Part shown: piece by piece, positions 1 to 5,595 of the stretch
Layout of the letters: each line of letters starts with the position of its first letter
Numbering within the stretch: position 1 is the first letter of the stretch
Assembly: GCA_034005175.1 (NCBI GenBank)
Contig: JAVEVF010000056.1
Location: forward strand, 1 to 11,654
DNA from: JAVEVF01 sp034005175
Lineage (GTDB): Bacteria; Actinomycetota; Coriobacteriia; Anaerosomatales; SLCP01
Reading direction: 5' to 3'
Length of the DNA: 11,654 nucleotides
Notes under the pieces: model-generated
Told to the model about the DNA's origin: nothing
What the model saw: only the letters and a program-made list of their open reading frames with translations
Database searches by the model: none
Translations under genes and position numbers: made by a program

Positions 1-474
1 ATGGTCGAGACCATCAACAAGCTCATTCGTGTGCAACGCGGCCTTCTGCAAGAGCTGGGTCGTGAGCCCACGCCCGAAGAGATCGGCGAGAAGATGGAGA
101 TGACCGCCGATCGCGTGCGAGAGATCTTGAAGATCAGCCAAGAGCCCGTGAGCCTCGAGACACCCATCGGCGAGGAAGAAGACAGCCAGCTGGGTGACTT
201 CATCGAGGATGGCGAGGCTGTCGTACCTCCTGATGCAGCGAGCTTCTCCATGCTCCAAGAGCAGCTCTCCAAGGTGCTGGACGGGCTCTCTGAGCGCGAG
301 CGCAAGGTCATCGAGCTGCGCTTCGGCCTGACTGACGGACACCCGCGCACGCTGGAGGAAGTGGGGCGCAAGTTCGGTGTGACACGCGAGCGTATCAGGC
401 AGATAGAGAGCAAGACCCTCTGTAAGCTGCGCCATCCGTCGCGCAGCAGCAAGCTCAAGGACTATCTCGAGTAG
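1..474 (+). CDS. rpoD: Principal RNA polymerase sigma factor SigA/RpoD, C-terminal part (5' end outside window)
   Basis: This is the C-terminal 157 residues of a group 1 sigma-70 factor, which directs RNA polymerase to housekeeping promoters. The first codon, ATG, is very probably internal: in this family the stretch VETINKL lies within region 3, far from the start, so the true start is upstream of the window. Region 3 spans about residues 1-65. Region 4 spans about 85-157 and contains the -35-binding helix-turn-helix (about 117-146, with TLEEVGRKFGVTRERIRQIE). The C-terminus KLRHPSRSSKLKDYLE resembles actinobacterial SigA/HrdB. The stop is TAG at 472-474. The gene converges on the tRNA-Asn gene, with a hairpin between. 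Group membership is near certain; the only real uncertainty is the unseen N-terminus. Confidence 0.96.
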   Translation: MVETINKLIRVQRGLLQELGREPTPEEIGEKMEMTADRVREILKISQEPVSLETPIGEEEDSQLGDFIEDGEAVVPPDAASFSMLQEQLSKVLDGLSERERKVIELRFGLTDGHPRTLEEVGRKFGVTRERIRQIESKTLCKLRHPSRSSKLKDYLE

Positions 475-518
475 GGCGTTCGCCCACACGCGTAGGTGGA
501 CAGACATGCGGGAAGTGG

Positions 519-543
519 ACAGGCCGCCCATGGGGCGGCCTGT
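519..543. terminator. GC-rich hairpin between convergent rpoD and tRNA-Asn
   Basis: A perfect 11-bp stem (ACAGGCCGCCC / GGGCGGCCTGT) closes a 3-nt loop, 45 bases after the rpoD stop and 9 bases beyond the 3' end of the oppositely oriented tRNA-Asn. The symmetric stem could stop transcription from both sides. There is no good U-tract on either strand, so it is a weak or non-canonical intrinsic terminator. The hairpin is visible in the sequence; its function is inferred from position. Confidence 0.6.
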
Positions 544-551
544 ATCTCTGC

Positions 552-626
552 TGGCTCCTCGGGTAGGACTCGAACCTACAACCCTCCGGTTAACAGCCGG
601 ATGCTCTACCATTGAGCTACCGAGGA
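552..626 (-). tRNA. tRNA-Asn (anticodon GTT), CCA encoded
   Basis: Read on the minus strand, this folds as a full cloverleaf. The acceptor stem TCCTCGG/CCGAGGA is formed by 620-626 and 556-562. The D-arm starts TAGCTCAATGGTAGAGCA. The anticodon stem TCCGG/CCGGA carries the loop CTGTTAA. The T-arm is TAGG-TTCGAGT-CCTA. The anticodon GTT lies at 592-594 (written AAC on the plus strand). The discriminator is G, as usual for bacterial tRNA-Asn, and CCA is encoded at 552-554. It has its own likely promoter on the right and faces the rpoD 3' end on the left. Confidence 0.97.
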
Positions 627-664
627 AAAATCGTGTGCCGCGCCTGCGCAGCGGTACCTCGGAG

Positions 665-693
665 ATGATACACATGGGGTGAGCACGACGCAA
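665..693 (-). promoter_or_regulatory. Probable promoter of tRNA-Asn
   Basis: On the minus strand, TTGCGT (688-693) and TATCAT (665-670) are separated by 17 bases, a good fit to a housekeeping sigma promoter. The expected start is near 658, about 30 bases before the mature tRNA. The spacer overlaps the -35 region of the divergent tRNA promoter. The boxes are seen directly; activity is inferred. Confidence 0.6.
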
Positions 694-707
694 CAATGCG
701 CTATAGT
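680..707 (+). promoter_or_regulatory. Probable promoter of the CAT tRNA and, by read-through, the amidase gene
   Basis: A strong -10 element TATAGT lies at 702-707, with a weak -35 (TGAGCA, 680-685) 16 bases upstream. Transcription would start near 714, about 19 bases before the tRNA. No other promoter is visible before the amidase gene, so this one probably serves both. It overlaps the divergent tRNA-Asn promoter. Confidence 0.55.
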
Positions 708-732
708 CGGTCGGTGCACCTATCACGCCTAA

Positions 733-807
733 GGGCCCGTAGCTCAATGGTGGAGCAGGGGACTCATAATCCCTTGGTTGCAGGTTCGAATCCTGCCGGG
801 CCCACCA
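733..807 (+). tRNA. tRNA with CAT anticodon, probably tRNA-Ile2 (lysidine-modified), alternatively elongator tRNA-Met; CCA encoded
   Basis: This is a complete cloverleaf: acceptor GGGCCCG/CGGGCCC (733-739 with 797-803), D-arm 742-756, anticodon stem-loop 758-774 with loop CTCATAA, T-arm 780-796, discriminator A804 and CCA 805-807. The anticodon CAT is at 765-767. It is not an initiator tRNA, because the first acceptor pair G-C is matched. Pairs 4-69 and 5-68 are both C-G, which in E. coli TilS work are features of the AUA-reading tRNA-Ile2 rather than elongator tRNA-Met; the ACTCATAAT loop context and the following CTTGGT also resemble E. coli ileX. The Ile2 assignment is therefore favoured but not proven. 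The amidase start codon begins one base after its CCA. Confidence 0.93.
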
Positions 808-808
808 C

Positions 809-1900
809 ATGCCTATGAAGCGAACCAGACAACACAGCCATGCCCGCGAACGTGCTCGCCGCCACAAGATCTGGCTGACGGCAGTATCTGTCGTGCTCGT
901 TATCGTGGCAGCCGGTCTCGCCATCTCCGCGCTGAAATCGTCGAGAACCGGCGTCAGAGCTAATGCGGAGCCAGTGACTGCCGCCCCGCCCAGTCTCGTT
1001 GCCACCCCTTCACCTGCGCCGTCAGCTGTCGAGGCGAGCGCAACGGTCGCTGTCGAGGTTCCCATCGTCACTGGTCGCACGTTGGCAGAAGCGCGCGTTC
1101 TTCTTGACGCCATGGAGGTTTCTCTAGCAGTGTCTGAGGACACAGCCTTGGTTCCTGATGCCGTAGGGGATGCCCGGGTGGTGGCTCGTCAGGAGCCGGC
1201 TCCGGGTAGCCTTCTGCAGCCCGGCGGGGTGGTGACGATAGTCGTGCCCGCCGCTGATGCGAGGACTGTTCCCAAAGGCCGCATCGTTGTCATTGATCCC
1301 GGCCATCAGTCACGCGGGGATTCGGTTGCAGAGGCGATCGGTCCAGGCGCGATAGAGAGAAAGCCGAGGGTCACCGGTGGTACCACCGGAGTCGAGACAC
1401 GCATGGCCGAGTACGAAGTGGTGTTGCAGATCGCCATGAACCTGAAAGCGCGCCTTGAAACAGCAGGTATTGAGGTCGTCATGACGCGCACCACAAACGA
1501 TGTGAACATCTCGAACTCCGAGCGCGCTGCGCGCGCCAACGACATCGGCGCTGATCTTTTCATCCGCATACATGCTGACGGCAGCGTTGACAGCAGCCAG
1601 GCTGGTATCAGCACTCTTTATCCTGCGAAGAACGAGTGGACTGCGCCGATTGCCGAGAGGAGCCGGGTTGCCGCCACGTCGATACACAGCGCGGTGATCG
1701 CATCGACCGGTGCTGCTTCACGAGGGATGATCGCCCGTGGAGACCTAGCGGGCTTCAACTGGTCACGCGTTCCGTCTGTGCTTGTGGAGTGCGGCTTTCT
1801 GACGAACCCGGTCGAAGATAGGCTTCTGTCCAGCCCACACTACCAAGACAGCCTCGCCGAGGGCATGGCGACGGGAATAACGGCGTATCTCGCACAATGA
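809..1900 (+). CDS. Membrane-anchored N-acetylmuramoyl-L-alanine amidase with PASTA domain
   Basis: The product (363 aa) is an Amidase_3-type zinc enzyme that cleaves the bond between N-acetylmuramic acid and L-alanine in peptidoglycan, outside the membrane. A basic N-terminus (1-20) precedes one hydrophobic segment (about 21-41), a signal anchor. A Pro/Ala-rich linker (50-80) leads to one PASTA domain (about 82-147). The catalytic domain covers about 157-362. Zinc ligands are likely H166 in IDPGH, E201 in AEYEV and H255 in IRIHAD; the catalytic glutamate is likely E327 in LVECGF. The start is ATG at 809, or ATG at 815 two codons later. Neither has a Shine-Dalgarno sequence, because the upstream bases are the tRNA acceptor and T-arm. 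The gene is probably transcribed with the tRNA and may become near-leaderless after tRNA 3' processing. Substrate specificity and the role in division or lysis cannot be told from sequence. Confidence 0.93.
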   Translation: MPMKRTRQHSHARERARRHKIWLTAVSVVLVIVAAGLAISALKSSRTGVRANAEPVTAAPPSLVATPSPAPSAVEASATVAVEVPIVTGRTLAEARVLLDAMEVSLAVSEDTALVPDAVGDARVVARQEPAPGSLLQPGGVVTIVVPAADARTVPKGRIVVIDPGHQSRGDSVAEAIGPGAIERKPRVTGGTTGVETRMAEYEVVLQIAMNLKARLETAGIEVVMTRTTNDVNISNSERAARANDIGADLFIRIHADGSVDSSQAGISTLYPAKNEWTAPIAERSRVAATSIHSAVIASTGAASRGMIARGDLAGFNWSRVPSVLVECGFLTNPVEDRLLSSPHYQDSLAEGMATGITAYLAQ

Positions 1901-1972
1901 CTGTTCTTAACCGCTTCTGTTGGGTACACCACTAGCAATGGCGCCGATCTACGAGGGACGGTAGCAGCAAGA

Positions 1973-3064
1973 GTGAGACTCATCCTGGTGGCAGGGGCTC
2001 GTCCAAACCTCATCAAGGTCGCGCCGCTTCTTCCTGCATTCGAGCGAGCGGGCATCTCGGCCGATGTGGCCTTCACGGGAACGGAGGCTCTCGGCGTCAC
2101 TGTGCAAGACCCTGATCGGATGTCGTTTTGGGGCGTCACTCTCAGAACGCCACGGTGGTTTCTCGGCATCGATGAAGGAACCTCAGCCGTGGAGACGGGA
2201 ACGGCGCTTGTCGTGCTCGAGCAACTCCTTGCGGCGGAGTGCCCCGACGCTGTTCTTGCGGTGGGGGACCACAACGCCACTCTCGCGCTTGCCATTGCAG
2301 CCGCGAAGCAGAACATCCCCATCGTGCACCTCGAGGCGGGACTGCGCTGTGGTGACCTCGGTGTGCCGGAGGAGGTCAACCGCGTGCTTGTCTCGCGGGT
2401 GTCTGCCCTGCACCTTGCATGTGATGAGACGGGCATGAGTCATCTGGTAGACGAAGGAGTGGACGCTGATCGCATCGTGCTCGTGGGGAGCATTCTTGCC
2501 GAGTCTGTGATTCGCAATGCAGAGGCGGTTCGTGATGTGGATGCCGCAAAGGAGTACGGGCTGACGCCCAAGGGCTATGTCCTAGCGAGCTTTCACTGTC
2601 CGGAGAATCTCGATGACGCGCAGCGGTGCCAAGCCATATTCGAGGGGCTTTCCGCCTTGGATCTGCCTGTCCTCATGGTTGACGTGCGCGGCGTCTCCTC
2701 TTGCTTTGATGTGGGGAATCTTGCAGCAGATGAATCCGTGCGCATTGTGGGTCCAGTTCCCTATCGCGGGATGCTCGCGCTCATCCGAGACGCGGCGGTG
2801 GTAGTGACTGATTCCGGTGGCGTGCAGGAGGAGGCGTGTATGCTGAGCACGCCATGTGTCACCGTTCGGCACTGCACCGAGCGGGTGGCGACCATCGAGG
2901 TCGGCGCGAACCGACTTGCCGATGCGATGCCTGATGCCATCGTCTCAGCGGTCGCCCAGGCCATTGAAGGTCCACGGAAATGGCCGACGCCCAAGCGTTG
3001 GGACAAGGCGGTCTCGCAACGAGTGGTGCGCTCTTTGAAGCGCGGGCTCGTTCCGTTGAGATGA
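1973..3064 (+). CDS. UDP-N-acetylglucosamine 2-epimerase family protein (WecB-like), divergent
   Basis: The product (363 aa) has the GT-B-like two-domain fold signatures of non-hydrolysing UDP-GlcNAc 2-epimerases, which interconvert UDP-GlcNAc and UDP-ManNAc for surface glycans. Visible family motifs are VAGARPNLIKVAP (6-18), GDHNATL (98-104, D99), HLEAGLR (119-125, E121), PEEVNR (132-137), SFHCPENL (206-213, H208) and TDSGGVQEEA (279-288). The candidate acid/base residues D99, E121, E133/E134 and H208 are kept. The usual TGQH motif near residue 36 is absent (FTGTEALG instead), and the HRREN motif reads HCPEN, so substrate or product may differ. The start is GTG at 1973, chosen because the family signature begins there; the Shine-Dalgarno is weak or absent. 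galE follows after 13 bases and is probably in the same operon. Confidence 0.82.
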   Translation: MRLILVAGARPNLIKVAPLLPAFERAGISADVAFTGTEALGVTVQDPDRMSFWGVTLRTPRWFLGIDEGTSAVETGTALVVLEQLLAAECPDAVLAVGDHNATLALAIAAAKQNIPIVHLEAGLRCGDLGVPEEVNRVLVSRVSALHLACDETGMSHLVDEGVDADRIVLVGSILAESVIRNAEAVRDVDAAKEYGLTPKGYVLASFHCPENLDDAQRCQAIFEGLSALDLPVLMVDVRGVSSCFDVGNLAADESVRIVGPVPYRGMLALIRDAAVVVTDSGGVQEEACMLSTPCVTVRHCTERVATIEVGANRLADAMPDAIVSAVAQAIEGPRKWPTPKRWDKAVSQRVVRSLKRGLVPLR

Positions 3065-3077
3065 GCGAAAGGCGATC

Positions 3078-4061
3078 ATGAGGGTCCTTCTCACTGGCGG
3101 CGCAGGCTATATCGGCTCCATCACCACTCGTCGTTTGCTTGATGCGGGTCACGAGGTCGTCGTGCTCGATTCGCTTGTGAGAGGCCACCGCGATGCCGTA
3201 GACGTCCGCGCTGAGTTCGTTGAAGCCGAGGTGGGCGATGTTGCAGCGCTCGCGCGGGCGCTGCCCGAATGCGATGCGATCTTGCATGTCGCCGGTCTCA
3301 TCGAGGTGGGGGAGTCCGCCGAGAGGCCCGGGGCGTACTTTGAGGCCAACGTGGCGCAACCCGCTCGGCTCTTGGAGGCGGCGCTCGCCTTTGATGTCCG
3401 CGCGGTTGTGTTCTCGTCCACTGCCGCGGTCTATGGCGAACCTGCATCCATCCCCATCACCGAAGACGCGCCCACTGTGCCGGTCAACGTATACGGGGCC
3501 ACAAAACTCATGTTCGAGCAGATGTTGCAGTGGTATGAACATGCGTACGGGATGCGTAACATCCGCCTGAGGTATTTCAACGTCGCCGGCGCCCTGCCCG
3601 ACGCTACTCTCGGCGAGGCTCACGTCCCTGAAACACACATCATTCCACGCATCCTCGGATCGATCGCCTCAGGCGCGAGGTCTTTCGAGCTTTTCGGCGA
3701 TGACTATCCCACGCCTGACGGCACATGTGTTCGCGACTACATCCATGTGTGTGATCTTGCCGAGGCGCACCTGCTTGCGGTCGAGCACCTGGCTGCTGGC
3801 GGCGAGGGGGGTGTGTTCAACCTCGGCAACGGGAAGGGCTTCTCGAACCGGGAGGTTCTCAGCGTGTGTAGCGAGGTGACTGGAGCCGATATACACGTGA
3901 GTGTAGCGAAGAGGCGGCCCGGAGATCCTGCGATGCTTGTAGCGAGTGCTGACCGTGCACGCGAAGTGCTGGGATGGACGCCCACCCGGGGTTCGCTCAG
4001 GCAGATGGTGGAAGACGCCTGGAGATGGCATTCATCGAAACAGTGCTCTGATTCGGGGTAG
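3078..4061 (+). CDS. galE: UDP-glucose 4-epimerase (GalE-like, extended SDR)
   Basis: The product (327 aa) is a typical-length extended short-chain dehydrogenase that interconverts UDP-glucose/UDP-galactose or the N-acetyl forms, in the cytoplasm, using bound NAD+. The N-terminal NAD-binding motif is TGGAGYIG (6-13). The catalytic set is S114/T115 (VFSSTAAVYG), Y139 and K143 (YxxxK in VYGATK). The GalE-type motifs FNVAGA (167-172), GTCVRDYIHV (215-224) and RRPGDPA (279-285) are present. The start ATG is preceded by a GAAAGG Shine-Dalgarno at 3067-3072. The gene follows the WecB-like gene after 13 bases, so the pair probably supplies activated sugars for a cell-surface polymer. Exact sugar preference (Glc versus GlcNAc) is not decided by the visible residues. 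Confidence 0.9.
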   Translation: MRVLLTGGAGYIGSITTRRLLDAGHEVVVLDSLVRGHRDAVDVRAEFVEAEVGDVAALARALPECDAILHVAGLIEVGESAERPGAYFEANVAQPARLLEAALAFDVRAVVFSSTAAVYGEPASIPITEDAPTVPVNVYGATKLMFEQMLQWYEHAYGMRNIRLRYFNVAGALPDATLGEAHVPETHIIPRILGSIASGARSFELFGDDYPTPDGTCVRDYIHVCDLAEAHLLAVEHLAAGGEGGVFNLGNGKGFSNREVLSVCSEVTGADIHVSVAKRRPGDPAMLVASADRAREVLGWTPTRGSLRQMVEDAWRWHSSKQCSDSG

Positions 4062-4086
4062 ACCACAGGGCTAGAGATGTTAGAAT
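4059..4086 (+). promoter_or_regulatory. Probable promoter of tRNA-Val, overlapping the galE stop
   Basis: An extended -10 element TGTTAGAAT lies at 4078-4086. A -35-like TAGACC lies at 4059-4064, 16 bases upstream of the -10 hexamer, and covers the galE stop codon. The start of transcription would be near 4093, about 22 bases before the tRNA. The extended -10 closely resembles those before the LysE and ABC-F genes. Confidence 0.6.
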
Positions 4087-4114
4087 ATCCTTCGCTGCCA
4101 CGCAGCAGCGATAC

Positions 4115-4189
4115 GGGCGATTAGCTCAGGGGGAGAGCGCTTCCTTCACACGGAAGAAGTCAGAGGTTCAAATCCTCTATCGCCCACCA
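4115..4189 (+). tRNA. tRNA-Val (anticodon CAC), CCA encoded
   Basis: This is a complete cloverleaf: acceptor GGGCGAT/ATCGCCC (4115-4121 with 4179-4185), D-arm 4124-4138, anticodon stem CTTCC/GGAAG with loop TTCACAC, T-arm AGAGG-TTCAAAT-CCTCT, discriminator A4186 and CCA 4187-4189. The anticodon CAC at 4147-4149 reads GUG codons. Confidence 0.97.
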
Positions 4190-4197
4190 CAAGAGAC

Positions 4198-4227
4198 TAG
4201 GGCCCCGGCGATACTGCTGGGGCCCTA
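4198..4227. terminator. Strong hairpin after tRNA-Val, between it and the convergent MoaE-like gene
   Basis: A 12-bp stem (TAGGGCCCCGGC / GCTGGGGCCCTA, one G-U pair) closes the 6-nt loop GATACT. It starts nine bases after the tRNA CCA end and also lies about 58 bases beyond the stop of the gene on the other strand, so it may end transcription from both. A U-tract is lacking, as at the hairpin after rpoD. Confidence 0.65.
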
Positions 4228-4285
4228 ATGCGTTCCCTGATACGCACGCGAGTCCGAGAGTGGTGACCGATGGTGACGGGCTGAT

Positions 4286-4657
4286 CTATGCAAGCTCGGT
4301 CTCCGACACGACCTCGGTCTTGATGACCGAGACAAGCCGCTCGAGGGCGCCCAAGACGTTGTCTCGGATGTCGCCTGCGACCAACACGGCCATGATGTCA
4401 TCGCCCACAGCAAGTCTGCCTTCGTTCACCCAGCAGCGGATGATGAGGATGCCAGGCCACTGCTCGGCCTCGGAGATGACCTCGGCCAGCCTCGAACGAT
4501 CGACGCTGAGCGTCATCCCACCCACGGGCTCACCGGCTCGCGAGTGGCCGCGAACGATACCCCGGTGCATGAGGATCATACCGACCTCGGCAGCGTGTTC
4601 GCTCGATTTCACTTCATCGACCCAGGCGTTGAGGTCCGGGGCGCTCGATGCATTCAT
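4286..4657 (-). CDS. Short MoaE-like protein (molybdopterin synthase large-subunit family), probably degenerate
   Basis: The product (123 aa) resembles MoaE, which with MoaD inserts sulfur into precursor Z to make molybdopterin. The resemblance runs along the chain: EVGMILMHRGIVRG (24-37) against the MoaE GALVTFTGKVR strand, LAEVISEAEQWPG (57-69), GRLAVGDDIMAVLVAGDIRDN (80-100) against GELWPGDEIVFVGVTSAHR, and LERLVSVIKTE (105-115). K113 aligns with the essential E. coli K119, but the PFWKRE segment with K126 is replaced by VVSETE, and the protein ends about 25 residues early. Activity as a molybdopterin synthase is doubtful. No moaD or other cofactor gene is near. The start ATG has a GGAGGT Shine-Dalgarno six to seven bases upstream (plus-strand 4663-4668), which strongly supports translation. 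A weak -10 (TAGGAT, plus-strand 4724-4729) may belong to it. Family assignment is by eye and moderately sure. Confidence 0.7.
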   Translation of the reverse strand: MNASSAPDLNAWVDEVKSSEHAAEVGMILMHRGIVRGHSRAGEPVGGMTLSVDRSRLAEVISEAEQWPGILIIRCWVNEGRLAVGDDIMAVLVAGDIRDNVLGALERLVSVIKTEVVSETELA

Positions 4658-4803
4658 GCGATACCTCCACTACCGGCACGCGCTTGGCCGCGATGCGCCG
4701 GCGCTATGCGGATCGTCGACTCCATCCTACCTGATGGCCGTCTGAGCGCCTCATTCCCGCTGCGTTTGGGTGTAGCACCGCGTAGCGTTGTGGACTGAGG
4801 TCG

Positions 4804-4812
4804 TGGTAGGGT
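4804..4812 (+). promoter_or_regulatory. Possible extended -10 promoter of the LysE-family gene
   Basis: TGGTAGGGT matches the TGnTAnnnT extended -10 pattern and lies 38 bases before the start codon; no clear -35 is present. The call rests mainly on its likeness to the elements before tRNA-Val and the ABC-F gene. Confidence 0.35.
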
Positions 4813-4850
4813 TTTCGCTGCCGCCCACGACACGATATGGAGAAGGGCTG

Positions 4851-5531
4851 ATGTCTCCGGACCTCGCCGCAGCACTCACTCTCGGCGCACAGGCGTTTGT
4901 CGTCGGGCTTTCCGGCGCGATGGCACCCGGGCCATTCCTCACGGTCACCATCTCACGCACGATGCAACGCGGAGTCATCTCCGCAAGCCTCATGCTCGTT
5001 GGCCACGCGTTGCTAGAAGCAGCATTGCTGGTGGGGTTCGCGTTCGGGCTTCAGCGCGTACTGCGTTTGCCGAGCGTGACGTTCGCGCTTGCTCTTCTGG
5101 GAGGCGCCGTCCTGTTATGGATGGGCGCCAATCTGCTGAGCGGGGCGCTGCGCCAGACCATTGCCGAGGACCTGATCGCCGTCGAGGCGCAAGCGGTACC
5201 GGCAAGCGGGCTTGGCGCAGTCACGCAAGGAGCAATAGTCTCTATCACCAATCCATGGTGGACGCTTTGGTGGGCGACGATCGGGGTGAAACTCGCCACC
5301 GACGGGCTTGCCATCGGCCCCATCGGTGTTGCAGCGTTCTTCATCGGACACCAGCTCGCCGATGTCTCATGGTACGGGTTCGTCATCGCCGTTGTTCATA
5401 AGGGCAAAGGACTCCTCACGCCGCGGGTGTACACGGTAATCATGGGTATCCTCGGAGCTGCCCTCGTGTACATGGGCGTGCGGTTCGTAGGGCAGGCGGC
5501 CGGCATAGAGCTGCCCTGGCCGGCATTCTGA
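4851..5531 (+). CDS. LysE/RhtB-family amino acid exporter
   Basis: The product (226 aa) is an integral membrane protein of the LysE superfamily, whose members export amino acids or related small molecules by proton coupling. The N-terminal family hallmark is visible: a hydrophobic helix (about 8-24), then APGPFLTVTISRTMQRG (25-41) with the conserved PGP at 26-28. Further hydrophobic segments lie at about 45-65, 76-98, 121-146, 154-181 and 192-214, giving about six membrane spans. SITNPWWTLWW (131-141) matches the second conserved loop. ATG at 4851 is preferred over an upstream in-frame start at 4788 because a GGAGAAGG Shine-Dalgarno sits just before it and the hydrophobic domain begins right after it. 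The gene is divergent from the MoaE-like gene. Substrate unknown. Confidence 0.85.
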   Translation: MSPDLAAALTLGAQAFVVGLSGAMAPGPFLTVTISRTMQRGVISASLMLVGHALLEAALLVGFAFGLQRVLRLPSVTFALALLGGAVLLWMGANLLSGALRQTIAEDLIAVEAQAVPASGLGAVTQGAIVSITNPWWTLWWATIGVKLATDGLAIGPIGVAAFFIGHQLADVSWYGFVIAVVHKGKGLLTPRVYTVIMGILGAALVYMGVRFVGQAAGIELPWPAF

Positions 5532-5540
5532 CATGCCGGC

Positions 5541-5580
5541 GGCCGAGCGAGGGGCGTCACTCTCTCACGCCTTCTCGGCC
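5541..5580 (+). terminator. Hairpin between the LysE-family gene and the ABC-F gene
   Basis: An outer stem GGCCGAG/CTCGGCC (5541-5547 with 5574-5580) and an inner stem GGGGCGT/ACGCCTT (two G-U pairs) are separated by a 3-nt bulge on the 5' side, with a 9-nt loop. It begins nine bases after the exporter stop and ends directly before the next gene's -10 element. A U-tract is missing. It is likely a terminator for the exporter transcript. Confidence 0.5.
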
Positions 5581-5589
5581 TGCTAGACT
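5581..5589 (+). promoter_or_regulatory. Extended -10 of the ABC-F gene, placed for a leaderless transcript
   Basis: TGCTAGACT fits TGnTAnnnT. The -10 hexamer ends six bases before the GTG start codon at 5596, so the usual transcription start distance puts +1 at or next to the GTG. No -35 is recognisable; that position falls in the hairpin. The boxes are visible; leaderless transcription is inferred. Confidence 0.5.
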
Positions 5590-5595
5590 GTCACA

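Noticed and set aside
552..807. tRNA genes as a phage or element integration site
   Set aside because: No integrase, no direct repeat of a tRNA 3' end, and no change in gene character nearby.
1901..1972. Promoter or terminator between the amidase and WecB-like genes
   Set aside because: TAGCAA at 1933-1938 and other weak boxes have no partner at proper spacing, and no hairpin is visible; not supported.
2859..3638. Open frame of 259 codons on the minus strand over the WecB-like and galE genes
   Set aside because: Composition looks like antisense of high-GC coding DNA, with no motif; both plus-strand genes are well supported.
4260..4745. Open frame of 161 codons on the plus strand across the MoaE-like gene
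   Set aside because: No recognisable domain and no Shine-Dalgarno; the minus-strand frame has family resemblance and a GGAGGT, so this is its shadow.
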